Part shown: piece by piece, positions 24,558 through 31,266 of the stretch
How positions within the stretch are numbered: position 1 is the first letter of the stretch
How the letters are laid out: each line of letters starts with the position of its first letter
Origin: an uncultured Candidatus Melainabacteria bacterium
GTDB lineage: Bacteria > Cyanobacteriota > Vampirovibrionia > Gastranaerophilales > Gastranaerophilaceae
DNA: 35,174 nt
Assembly (NCBI GenBank): GCA_949398305.1
Contig: CASLVD010000013.1
Span: 1-35,174, forward strand
Reading direction: 5' to 3'
Program-made: the position numbers and the translations under genes
The notes under the pieces: generated by a model
The model's input: only the letters and a program-made list of their open reading frames with translations
What the model was told of the DNA's origin: nothing
Database searches by the model: none

Positions 24558-25766
24558 CTATTCGATGATAGAGTCAACAACACCAGCACCAACAGTTCTA
24601 CCGCCTTCACGGATAGCAAATCTCATACCTTGTTCGATAGCTACAGGAGCGATAAGTTCAACTTCCATAACAACGTTATCACCAGGCATTACCATTTGAC
24701 CTTCAAATTTGATTGAACCGGTTACGTCAGTTGTTCTGATGTAGAACTGAGGTCTGTAACCAGGGAAGAATGGAGTGTGACGTCCACCTTCATCTTTTGT
24801 CAATACGTAAACGTTTGCTGTGAATTTAGTGTGTGGGTGAATTGAACCAGGTTTAGCAAGAACTTGACCACGTTCAATTTCAGTTTTATCAACACCACGA
24901 AGTAAAGCACCGATATTATCACCTGCTTGACCTTGGTCAAGAGATTTTCTGAACATTTCAACACCGGTTACTGTAGTTTTTTTAGTTTCACCTAAACCAA
25001 CTAATTCAACTTCGTCACCAACTTTAACAACACCACGTTCAACACGACCGGTAGCAACTGTACCACGACCAGTGATTGAGAATACGTCTTCAACCGGCAT
25101 CAAGAATGGTTTATCTAATTCTCTAACAGGTTCTGGGAAGTATGAATCCAAAGCATCCATAAGTTCCCAAATTTTATCTGTCCATTGGTTGTCGCCTCTA
25201 GCAACTGAAGGGTTAGCTTGAACTGCTTCTAAAGCTTTTAAAGCTGAACCGTGGATGAATGGGATATTGTCGCCATCGAATTCGTAAGAAGAAAGAAGTT
25301 CTCTAACTTCCATTTCTACTAATTCTAATAATTCAGGGTCATCAACCATATCGCATTTGTTTAAGAATACAACAAGGTTAGGAACACCAACTTGGCGAGC
25401 AAGCAAAATGTGTTCACGAGTCTGAGGCATAGCACCGTCAGTAGCTGCAACTACAAGAATTGCACCGTCCATTTGAGCAGCACCTGTGATCATGTTTTTA
25501 ACATAGTCAGCGTGGCCCGGGCAGTCAACGTGAGCATAGTGTCTTGAATCTGTTTCGTATTCAACGTGAGCAGTAGAGATGGTAATACCTCTTGCTTTTT
25601 CTTCTGGAGCAGCATCGATTTCATCGAATTTTTTAGCATCTGCTTTACCAGCTGCTGCTAATGTACCGGTAATTGCTGCTGTTAATGTAGTTTTACCGTG
25701 GTCAACGTGGCCGATTGTACCTACGTTAACGTGCGGTTTCGTACGTTCATACTTTTCACGTGCCAT
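24558..25766 (-). CDS. tuf: translation elongation factor Tu
   Basis: 402 residues, slightly longer than the E. coli form (~394). G1 is GHVDHGKT (19-26), switch I is RGITIST, G3 is [12 protein letters not shown], and G4 is NKCD. Domains II and III continue to [15 protein letters not shown]. It delivers aminoacyl-tRNA to the ribosome. The gene has its own strong promoter (25833-25860) and an AAGGAG upstream of the ATG. It stands alone: rpsL, rpsG and fusA are not adjacent, so it is not in a classical str operon here. Confidence 0.99.
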   Translation of the reverse strand: MAREKYERTKPHVNVGTIGHVDHGKTTLTAAITGTLAAAGKADAKKFDEIDAAPEEKARGITISTAHVEYETDSRHYAHVDCPGHADYVKNMITGAAQMDGAILVVAATDGAMPQTREHILLARQVGVPNLVVFLNKCDMVDDPELLELVEMEVRELLSSYEFDGDNIPFIHGSALKALEAVQANPSVARGDNQWTDKIWELMDALDSYFPEPVRELDKPFLMPVEDVFSITGRGTVATGRVERGVVKVGDEVELVGLGETKKTTVTGVEMFRKSLDQGQAGDNIGALLRGVDKTEIERGQVLAKPGSIHPHTKFTANVYVLTKDEGGRHTPFFPGYRPQFYIRTTDVTGSIKFEGQMVMPGDNVVMEVELIAPVAIEQGMRFAIREGGRTVGAGVVDSIIE

Positions 25767-25832
25767 GAGATTAATCTCCTTCTTTTTTGTCTACTATATA
25801 CTACTTTTAATTAGTATTCTACGATAATTATA

Positions 25833-25860
25833 ATTCTATTCGCTCATAATTTTTTGTCAA
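25833..25860 (-). promoter_or_regulatory. strong sigma70 promoter of tuf
   Basis: On the minus strand TTGACA, 16 bases, then TAGAAT; a second AT-rich TATAAT lies a few bases further down. The leader to the tuf ATG is about 60 bases. Confidence 0.8.
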
Positions 25861-25935
25861 GATATAATAGAAATTTGAATATTTTCTTTAATATTTTTTT
25901 AATATTAAGATATGTAACAATATTTTTGCAATTGC

Positions 25936-25966
25936 GCAATCCGCTCCTTAATAAATACTTTATATA
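25936..25966 (+). promoter_or_regulatory. shared promoter element, copy E
   Basis: GCAATC (25936-25941), 19 bases, TATATA (25961-25966) in AAATACTTTATATA. It lies 34 bases before the ATG of the 26001 gene. TGTAAC occurs upstream, as in copies A-C. Confidence 0.65.
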
Positions 25967-26000
25967 TACATAAGTTAGATTATGATTCGGAGGATGAAAT

Positions 26001-26198
26001 ATGGCAGGCGAAGATATGAAAATCGGTTCAGGTTTAACCGGTATTAATAATTTTTTTAACGGATATTCTACAGGAGAACACGGAACTAAAGTTTCATTTA
26101 AAGACATATTGAAAAAAACTCCTATTTTTCAATTAGATTCTAATTTACAGGCACAAGCTGCATCATCCAGTGCAACAGCTTCAACCGGTATGAATTAG
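26001..26198 (+). CDS. 65-residue protein of unknown function
   Basis: Begins MAGEDMKIGSGLTGINNFFN and ends ASSSATASTGMN. CGGAGG lies about 8 bases before the ATG, an ideal site. The first half is Gly/Asn-rich (FFNGYSTGEHGTKVSF), then a short helix (KDILKKTPIFQL), then a Ser/Ala/Thr tail. No signal peptide, and it lacks the ITV motif and the TNAKI tail. It is included in the group only through its promoter, which is copy E of the shared element. The gap to coaX holds a perfect hairpin. Confidence 0.8.
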   Translation: MAGEDMKIGSGLTGINNFFNGYSTGEHGTKVSFKDILKKTPIFQLDSNLQAQAASSSATASTGMN

Positions 26199-26226
26199 TA
26201 TTTTGCAATAAAACTATGTTTGTAAT

Positions 26227-26258
26227 AAAATAGTCCTCAGATATGTGAGGACTATTTT
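26227..26258 (+). terminator. 13-bp perfect hairpin abutting the coaX start codon
   Basis: AAAATAGTCCTCA-GATATG-TGAGGACTATTTT; the next three bases are the coaX ATG. It looks like an intrinsic terminator of the 26001 gene, but its right arm contains GAGG, the only Shine-Dalgarno for coaX (8 bases before the ATG). It may both terminate and gate translation. Confidence 0.75.
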
Positions 26259-27032
26259 ATGTTATTAACAGCAGATATCGGAAATACTAATATTACCCTG
26301 GGTTTATTTGACGAAAATAAATATATTAATGAGTTTCGTTTAGCTTCTGATAGGGATTTGTCCGGTGAGGAATATGAAATTCTTTTGAAATCCTTATTTA
26401 AGGATTATCTTATCGAAGGGTGTGTTATAGCTTCTGTTGTAGAAGAATTAAATATTAAATTCAAACGTGCTGTTGATAATGTTTTTAGGATAAATTCAGT
26501 ATTTGTTGATTGTGATGTCAGTTTAGGTATAACAATCAAAACTGATAATCCGCGTGAAGTAGGTGCAGACAGAATTGCAAATGCTGTAGCAGCATCTAAA
26601 ATGTATGAAGGTGCTGTAATTGTTATAGATTTTGGTACGGCAACATCTTTTGATATTATAAATTCAAAAAAAGAGTTTTTAGGCGGTGTAATTGCTCCCG
26701 GTATTAACACGCAGATGAAATGTTTGAAAAATTCGACTTCAAAGCTGCCAAAGATTGATGTTTCCATATCGCCTGCTGCTATCGGGCATAATACGACTGA
26801 TGCAATTTTATCAGGCGTAATCAGGGGGACAGCTTGTATGGTAGACGGGCTTGTTGAACAATGTGAAGCAGAATTAGGCGAGAAGGTGACAATTGTTGCA
26901 ACCGGCGGTTATTGCGGGCTGATTGCAAATTATTTAAAAAGACCGTTTGATTTTGTAAATCCTGTTCTTACTCTTGAAGGTTTAAGGTTTATATACTTAG
27001 CAAATGTTTCGAATAATGTATTATCGAAATAA
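26259..27032 (+). CDS. coaX: type III pantothenate kinase
   Basis: 257 residues, usual length. The ASKHA-fold motifs are visible: LTADIGNTNITLGLF at the N-terminus, DNPREVGADRIANAVAA, VIDFGTATSFDI and GGVIAPGINTQM, then ATGGYCGLI. It phosphorylates pantothenate, the first step of coenzyme A synthesis, and the type III form is insensitive to CoA. A coaE gene lies 2.8 kb downstream, so two CoA steps are encoded in this window. The start codon directly follows a hairpin that hides its ribosome binding site. The 3' end overlaps the convergent XRE gene by 12 bases. Confidence 0.96.
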   Translation: MLLTADIGNTNITLGLFDENKYINEFRLASDRDLSGEEYEILLKSLFKDYLIEGCVIASVVEELNIKFKRAVDNVFRINSVFVDCDVSLGITIKTDNPREVGADRIANAVAASKMYEGAVIVIDFGTATSFDIINSKKEFLGGVIAPGINTQMKCLKNSTSKLPKIDVSISPAAIGHNTTDAILSGVIRGTACMVDGLVEQCEAELGEKVTIVATGGYCGLIANYLKRPFDFVNPVLTLEGLRFIYLANVSNNVLSK

Positions 27033-27230
27033 TTCAATTACATCGACATCAAAAAACTCTGCAATATTAGCTATTTTTTCAATAGTAATATTCAGTTTTC
27101 CGTTTTCGACTTTTCCAATATAAGAACCATCCAAATCCAGATTCAAAGATAGTTCTTCTTGTGAAAGGTGTTTTTGTTTTCTTAGTTTTTTTATATTTTT
27201 ACCGAGTTTTTTCTTTATATCCTTGGTCAT
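27021..27230 (-). CDS. small XRE-family helix-turn-helix regulator
   Basis: 69 residues from the ATG at 27230, chosen because the HTH domain fills the whole protein from there; the frame is open upstream to 27302 but shows nothing conserved. The fold is clear: LGKNIKKLRKQKHLSQEELS, LDGSYIGKVENGKLNITIEK, IANIAEFFDVDVIELF, a one-domain HTH_3 protein. No Shine-Dalgarno is visible. It is divergent from the pilin-like gene at 27329, with 98 bases between starts, and may regulate it or itself. Its end overlaps coaX. Confidence 0.88.
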   Translation of the reverse strand: MTKDIKKKLGKNIKKLRKQKHLSQEELSLNLDLDGSYIGKVENGKLNITIEKIANIAEFFDVDVIELFR

Positions 27231-27328
27231 AAAAATTATTGTGCAAATAAAATACAGATTATTCCACGATTGACAGTCGGCAAAAATCATGATATTCTCC
27301 ATAATAACAGTGTTTGGAGGTATGTAAA

Positions 27329-28063
27329 ATGAGAAAATTGGCGTTTACGCTAGCGGAGGTTTTAATAACTTTAGGAATAATTGGGGTTGTTTCAGCAATA
27401 ACTATTCCTGCACTTATTTCCAAATATCAGGAAATAATTACAGTTGTTAAAGTAAAAGAAACATATTCAATAATGGCACAAGCTTCAAAACGCTGGATGG
27501 ATGAATATGATTGTGTAGATGATGTCGGAGGCTGTATTGCGGGTTGCACTCCTCACTCAGCCTGTAACTTGAAACAAATGATTAAGTATATGAAAGTTTC
27601 AGATGTTATTTATAAGGGAGATGGACAAAATCGAAATAAAAAACAATGGCTATCAGATAAGGGCGCAACTGCTCTAAATGGAGCAGCGGGGCAAGTCTAT
27701 TGGGGAGTAAATAAACTTGATCCTCACTATTCTGCACAAATTTTATTACCAAATGGAGTTTCAGCTACGTTTATGATTGATACATATGCAAAAGAGGTGA
27801 TACCTATTTTTATAGATATAAATAACTCTGCTAAACCTAATAGAATCGGTGTTGATGTTTTTCCATTATCACTTGGAGCTTATAAAAATGAAAAATACAA
27901 AGGCATTAATCCCTATTACGGAGAAGATGGAGCGGGAGGGGCTGATTTAGGATTATGTGCAACAAGAAATGGCGGGATTTGCAATCCCGATGACGGACAT
28001 TCTCCAACTGCATATATTTTAAAATATAATAAAGTTTTTAATTTAAAAAAACTAGGTTATTAA
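27329..28063 (+). CDS. type IV pilin-like (pseudopilin) protein
   Basis: 244 residues from the ATG at 27329, with GGAGG 8 bases upstream. MRKLAFTLAEVLITLGIIGV is a short positively charged leader and a prepilin site (A/F-T-L-A-E), followed by the hydrophobic helix. The body carries cysteines (CVDDVGGCIAGCTPHSACN) and a Gly/Tyr-rich end (GINPYYGEDGAGGADLG). The N-terminal 30 residues are nearly the same as in the gene at the left window edge, but the bodies differ. It ends two bases before the rex stop. Probably a minor pilin or secreted pseudopilin; the partner is unknown. Confidence 0.9.
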   Translation: MRKLAFTLAEVLITLGIIGVVSAITIPALISKYQEIITVVKVKETYSIMAQASKRWMDEYDCVDDVGGCIAGCTPHSACNLKQMIKYMKVSDVIYKGDGQNRNKKQWLSDKGATALNGAAGQVYWGVNKLDPHYSAQILLPNGVSATFMIDTYAKEVIPIFIDINNSAKPNRIGVDVFPLSLGAYKNEKYKGINPYYGEDGAGGADLGLCATRNGGICNPDDGHSPTAYILKYNKVFNLKKLGY

Positions 28064-28065
28064 AT

Positions 28066-28680
28066 TTATATATTATATGTAAATTGTAGGAAGTTCCCCA
28101 TTAAGTTTTCATTCCAAACCTGAACATCATCCGGTACATTCAGAACAGTTGGAGTAAAATTCCAAATGTATTTAATATTAGAATTAATAATGAATTCTGC
28201 GGTATTTTGCGCAAATTTTCCCGGAACTGTCAGAATCGCAATTTCTACTCCGTGCTCTTTTGCAAGTTGGGGTAAATCTTTAATGTTATATATAGTTTTT
28301 GAATTTATTGTTTTACCGATTTTTGTTTTGTCGTTATCAAAAAGTCCGATAATATTAAGTCCGTAACTTGTAAAATTGTCGTATTTCGCTAGTGCCATAC
28401 CGAGGTTTCCGGCACCGATTATGTACGCTTTTTTTGTTTTTGCAAAACCAAGTGTTGTTTCTATTGATTTCTTTAACTCTTTTACAATATAGCCGACTCT
28501 GGATTTTCCGGAGTTGTTAAGTAAATTAATATCTTTTCGAACCTGAGAGTCGTCAATTTTTAGAAGTGTTGCGATTTGTTTACTTGAAATATATTCGTTT
28601 CCTTTAGTGATAAAATCCTGCAAAATACAGTGGTAAAGGGTTAAACGATTGATTACTTTTTCTGATATTTTTGTGTTCAT
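28066..28680 (-). CDS. rex: redox-sensing transcriptional repressor Rex
   Basis: 204 residues from the ATG at 28680 (family ~210). The N-terminal winged helix (residues ~1-75) contains ISSKQIATLLKIDDSQVRKD, and the Rossmann domain has GAGNLGMALA (89-98) and GLFDNDKTKIG. The C-terminus is NFTPTVLNVPDDV...FTYNI, as in other Rex proteins. Rex senses the NADH/NAD+ ratio and represses fermentative and respiratory genes. No Rex-type operator (TTGTGA...TCACAA) is visible next to it. A TATAAT lies six bases before the ATG, which predicts a leaderless mRNA. Confidence 0.95.
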   Translation of the reverse strand: MNTKISEKVINRLTLYHCILQDFITKGNEYISSKQIATLLKIDDSQVRKDINLLNNSGKSRVGYIVKELKKSIETTLGFAKTKKAYIIGAGNLGMALAKYDNFTSYGLNIIGLFDNDKTKIGKTINSKTIYNIKDLPQLAKEHGVEIAILTVPGKFAQNTAEFIINSNIKYIWNFTPTVLNVPDDVQVWNENLMGNFLQFTYNI

Positions 28681-28686
28681 AAATCT

Positions 28687-28718
28687 ATTATACATTAATA
28701 TAATTTTAGTGTTATAAT
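28687..28718. promoter_or_regulatory. divergent overlapping promoters for rex and the thioesterase operon
   Basis: On the minus strand TATAAT (28687-28692) has ATAACA 17 bases upstream; on the plus strand TATAAT lies at 28713-28718. Each -10 overlaps the other's -35 region, and each ends exactly 6 bases before a start codon. Transcription in one direction should interfere with the other. Confidence 0.65.
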
Positions 28719-28724
28719 TCGGGT

Positions 28725-29150
28725 ATGAAAAATATATTTGAACAAAGGGTTTTTTATTCAGACACTGATTCATACGGTGTGGTTTGGCACGGCTCATACC
28801 TAAGATGGCTTGAAATGGGACGTGTATACTGGACTGAAATGAAAGGTTTAAGTCTGATTGATTTAGTTGAAAATCAGGATATTACACTTCCTGTGACAAA
28901 TTTGAGTGTGAAGTATAAATCTTCTGCCAGACTGGATGATATTGTTGTGGTTGAAACCGAAGTGGCTTCATTTAACGGATTAACTGCAGTATTTAAACAG
29001 TTTATCAAGTCAAAAGAAACAGGTAAAACATTTGTGGAAGCTGAAGTTTCTGTTGTTGCAATCAATAACAGCGGAAAATTATACCGCAGAATGCCGCAAA
29101 TTTTAGCAGAAAAATTTGACGAGGAATTAAAATGTCCGGCACTCGTTTAA
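28725..29150 (+). CDS. 4HBT-type acyl-CoA thioesterase (YbgC/FadM-like)
   Basis: 141 residues, usual for the hotdog fold. The active-site motif YSDTDSYGVVWHGSYLRWLE near residues 11-30 includes the catalytic Asp (D-T-D) and is followed by LPVTNLSVKYKSSARLDDIV. It hydrolyses acyl-CoA or acyl-carrier thioesters; the natural substrate is not certain. It is the first gene of an operon with rluB and coaE, which overlap it and each other. No Shine-Dalgarno is visible and a TATAAT ends six bases before the ATG, suggesting a leaderless start. Confidence 0.9.
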   Translation: MKNIFEQRVFYSDTDSYGVVWHGSYLRWLEMGRVYWTEMKGLSLIDLVENQDITLPVTNLSVKYKSSARLDDIVVVETEVASFNGLTAVFKQFIKSKETGKTFVEAEVSVVAINNSGKLYRRMPQILAEKFDEELKCPALV

Positions 29151-29869
29151 ATAAATATATCGCTTCATCCGGATTATGTTCAAGACGTAAAGCTGATGAA
29201 CTTATCGAGTCAGGTGTTGTGACCGTTAACGGGAAAAAAGTTACCGAGTTGGGTTTTTCTGTTCAGCCTAAAGATAAAGTTTTTGTCAGCGGCAAGATGA
29301 TTCACCCTGTAAAACATGAATATTACAGGTTTTACAAACCTGCGGGATATATTACGACTTCTGATGATGAAAATGGCAGAAAAACAATTTACGATTTATT
29401 GCCGGAAAATCTTCATCATCTAAAACCTGTCGGCAGGTTAGATAAAGATTCTACCGGATTGTTAATTTTAACAAATGATGGTGATTTGATAAACGAATTA
29501 ACCCACCCGTCAGCTAAAGTTCCAAAACTGTACAGAGTTGTTGTGAATTCTGCGATTACCCAGAATGACATTGATAAAATGTACAAAGGTATTGAAATTG
29601 AACCCGGAAAAACTGCTTATGCGCAGGTTGATGTATTGGAAATTGATAAATCTTCGACTGTTATGGAAATCCTTTTATATCAAGGTCTGAACCGGCAGAT
29701 TAGGAAAATGTTCGAACATTTAGGATATGAAGTTGTATCGTTAAAACGTGTTCAGCACGCTATTCTAAACCTTGACGGGCTTAAACGCGGTGAGTTTAAA
29801 CCAATTAAGCCGCGTCAGATTAAGGATTTAAGAAATTTCTTAAACAGGATTGCACAAAAAAATGATTAA
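29132..29869 (+). CDS. rluB: RluB/RsuA-family rRNA pseudouridine synthase
   Basis: 245 residues. An N-terminal S4 RNA-binding domain (LNKYIASSGLCSRRKADELI, VTVNGKKV) is followed by the catalytic domain with the conserved GRLDKDSTGLLILTNDG, which holds the catalytic Asp (GRLD). QGLNRQIRKMFEHLGYEV follows, all typical of the RsuA family. It isomerises a uridine in rRNA, for RluB one in the 23S peptidyl-transferase region. GAGGAATTAAA precedes the ATG, which lies 19 bases inside the upstream gene. RluB, rather than RsuA or RluE, is the likeliest assignment by length and sequence style, not proven. Confidence 0.92.
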   Translation: MSGTRLNKYIASSGLCSRRKADELIESGVVTVNGKKVTELGFSVQPKDKVFVSGKMIHPVKHEYYRFYKPAGYITTSDDENGRKTIYDLLPENLHHLKPVGRLDKDSTGLLILTNDGDLINELTHPSAKVPKLYRVVVNSAITQNDIDKMYKGIEIEPGKTAYAQVDVLEIDKSSTVMEILLYQGLNRQIRKMFEHLGYEVVSLKRVQHAILNLDGLKRGEFKPIKPRQIKDLRNFLNRIAQKND

Positions 29870-30434
29870 GGCGGCACTTGTCGGAAATATTGCAAGCGGA
29901 AAATCTGCTGCAGAAAATATTTTATTAAAGCTCGGTTATAAAGTTCTTGATACGGACAAAGTTTGTCACAAGCTTCTATACGAACTTGATGAAATTGCTG
30001 TTGTATTCAGGGATTTTGATGTGTTTGAAAATGGTAAAATCTCCAGAGAAAAACTTGGTAAGTTAGTTTTTGACATCCCGGACTTAAAACAAAAACTTGA
30101 AAATATTCTTTACCCGCATTTACGTATAAAAATAGAAGAATTTTTTGTGCAAAACAGCAATGAAAATATGGCATTCGTGGCAATCCCGTTACTGTTTGAA
30201 GCCGGCATGGAAGATTTATTTGATAAAGTGTTTTTTATTTATTGTAATGATGAAATACGCTTAAATCGTCTAATCGCTCGTAATGGCTACACAAAAGAGT
30301 ATGCAAAAATAAGGATGGAGTCCCAAGCTTCGCAGGATGAAAAAATCTTAAAAGCCGATTTTATTATATATAATGAATCTACGCTTGAAGAACTTGAAAA
30401 TAATATCAGACTGGTAATCGGACAAATCCGCTAA
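29862..30434 (+). CDS. coaE: dephospho-CoA kinase
   Basis: 190 residues from the ATG at 29862 (the frame is open 12 bases further upstream through a TTG). P-loop GNIASGKS (8-15), then the conserved VLDTDKVCHKLLYEL, and FVAIPLLFEAGMEDLFDKV with the LID region RLIARNGYTKEYAKIRMESQ. It phosphorylates dephospho-CoA to CoA, the last step. It overlaps rluB by 8 bases (operon), and its 3' end overlaps the convergent CHAP gene by 29 bases. Confidence 0.94.
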   Translation: MIKAALVGNIASGKSAAENILLKLGYKVLDTDKVCHKLLYELDEIAVVFRDFDVFENGKISREKLGKLVFDIPDLKQKLENILYPHLRIKIEEFFVQNSNENMAFVAIPLLFEAGMEDLFDKVFFIYCNDEIRLNRLIARNGYTKEYAKIRMESQASQDEKILKADFIIYNESTLEELENNIRLVIGQIR

Positions 30435-31191
30435 GGTCAGCATAATTGGCACCATATCTTTCTCGTACAACAGAATCAACTCCGTTGTATGATACATTAC
30501 CTTCAATTGTCTCAAATGAGCCGTCTTTATTTACCTTTGTGACTATTCCAATATGAGAAGCATCGTTTTCTCTCAAAATCATTAAGTTTCCGGGTTTGAT
30601 ATTTTGTGCAATGAATTGTGCTTTATTTTCTTTACCGACTGTACTTAAGAAATTATTATTTTTGATACTCCATTGTTTTATTTCTTCAACTCGGTGTGAA
30701 CCAAAACCTTCTGGTATTGGTAATCCTTTTTCTTTATAGGTTTCTTTTACAACATATGATACAAAATCTGCGCACCATTCAGGACTTGAAGAGAATTTTT
30801 CATAAGTTTTATCCCCTTCTATGCAGCCTAAATACTTTTCAACATTAGAAACAAGTGCTGTATTAAATTCTTTTGTCGAAAGTTTAGGCTTTTCTTCAGG
30901 TTTAGAGTCAGGTTTTGATTCTTTTACTGTCTTAGTATCGGAAGCTTTCGAAACAGTAGAAACACTTGCAGAACCTCCGGTTCCTGTAAAATTATACACA
31001 GGACCTAAGAAATTCCATCCATATGAAGGCTGCTGCCAGAAAAATCGATAATCCGTGTTTGAAGATTTTCTGCCTTTAAAATTATATACAGGTCCGATTG
31101 AGTATTGAAAAAACCTGTTATTATACCAGTTTACAAGCGGATTGATATTGTTATCGTATCCCATTGGACTACATAAATCAAGCATATGCAA
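30406..31191 (-). CDS. CHAP-domain peptidoglycan amidase-like protein
   Basis: 261 residues. The CHAP domain is at ~110-261, with C140 (PEWCADFVSYVV), H213 (DASHIGIVTKV) and E230/N232 (ETIEGN), the expected Cys-His-acidic set. CHAP domains are cysteine amidases or peptidases that cut peptidoglycan. No signal peptide is present. The N-terminal ~70 residues hold two repeats about 30 residues apart, GPVYNFKG and GPVYNFTG, so the F-x-G motif occurs twice, followed by a Ser/Lys/Glu/Pro-rich linker. CGGGG lies 8 bases before the ATG. It is driven by copy F of the shared promoter element. Confidence 0.88.
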   Translation of the reverse strand: MHMLDLCSPMGYDNNINPLVNWYNNRFFQYSIGPVYNFKGRKSSNTDYRFFWQQPSYGWNFLGPVYNFTGTGGSASVSTVSKASDTKTVKESKPDSKPEEKPKLSTKEFNTALVSNVEKYLGCIEGDKTYEKFSSSPEWCADFVSYVVKETYKEKGLPIPEGFGSHRVEEIKQWSIKNNNFLSTVGKENKAQFIAQNIKPGNLMILRENDASHIGIVTKVNKDGSFETIEGNVSYNGVDSVVRERYGANYADLSGFVRLPV

Positions 31192-31220
31192 AATTTCCCC
31201 GTTCTATTTTCCCCTATATT

Positions 31221-31251
31221 TATATAAAGTATTTTTGAACTGAAAAATTGC
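31221..31251 (-). promoter_or_regulatory. shared promoter element, copy F
   Basis: On the minus strand GCAATT, 19 bases, TATATA in AAATACTTTATATA, followed by TATAGGGG. It lies 29 bases before the CHAP gene start. Confidence 0.7.
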
Positions 31252-31266
31252 TATTTGTTAAAATTT

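Noticed and set aside
25844-26107. 87-codon minus-strand ORF opposite the 26001 gene
   Set aside because: It covers the tuf promoter and shared promoter copy E and has no start signal; the plus-strand gene has an ideal ribosome binding site.
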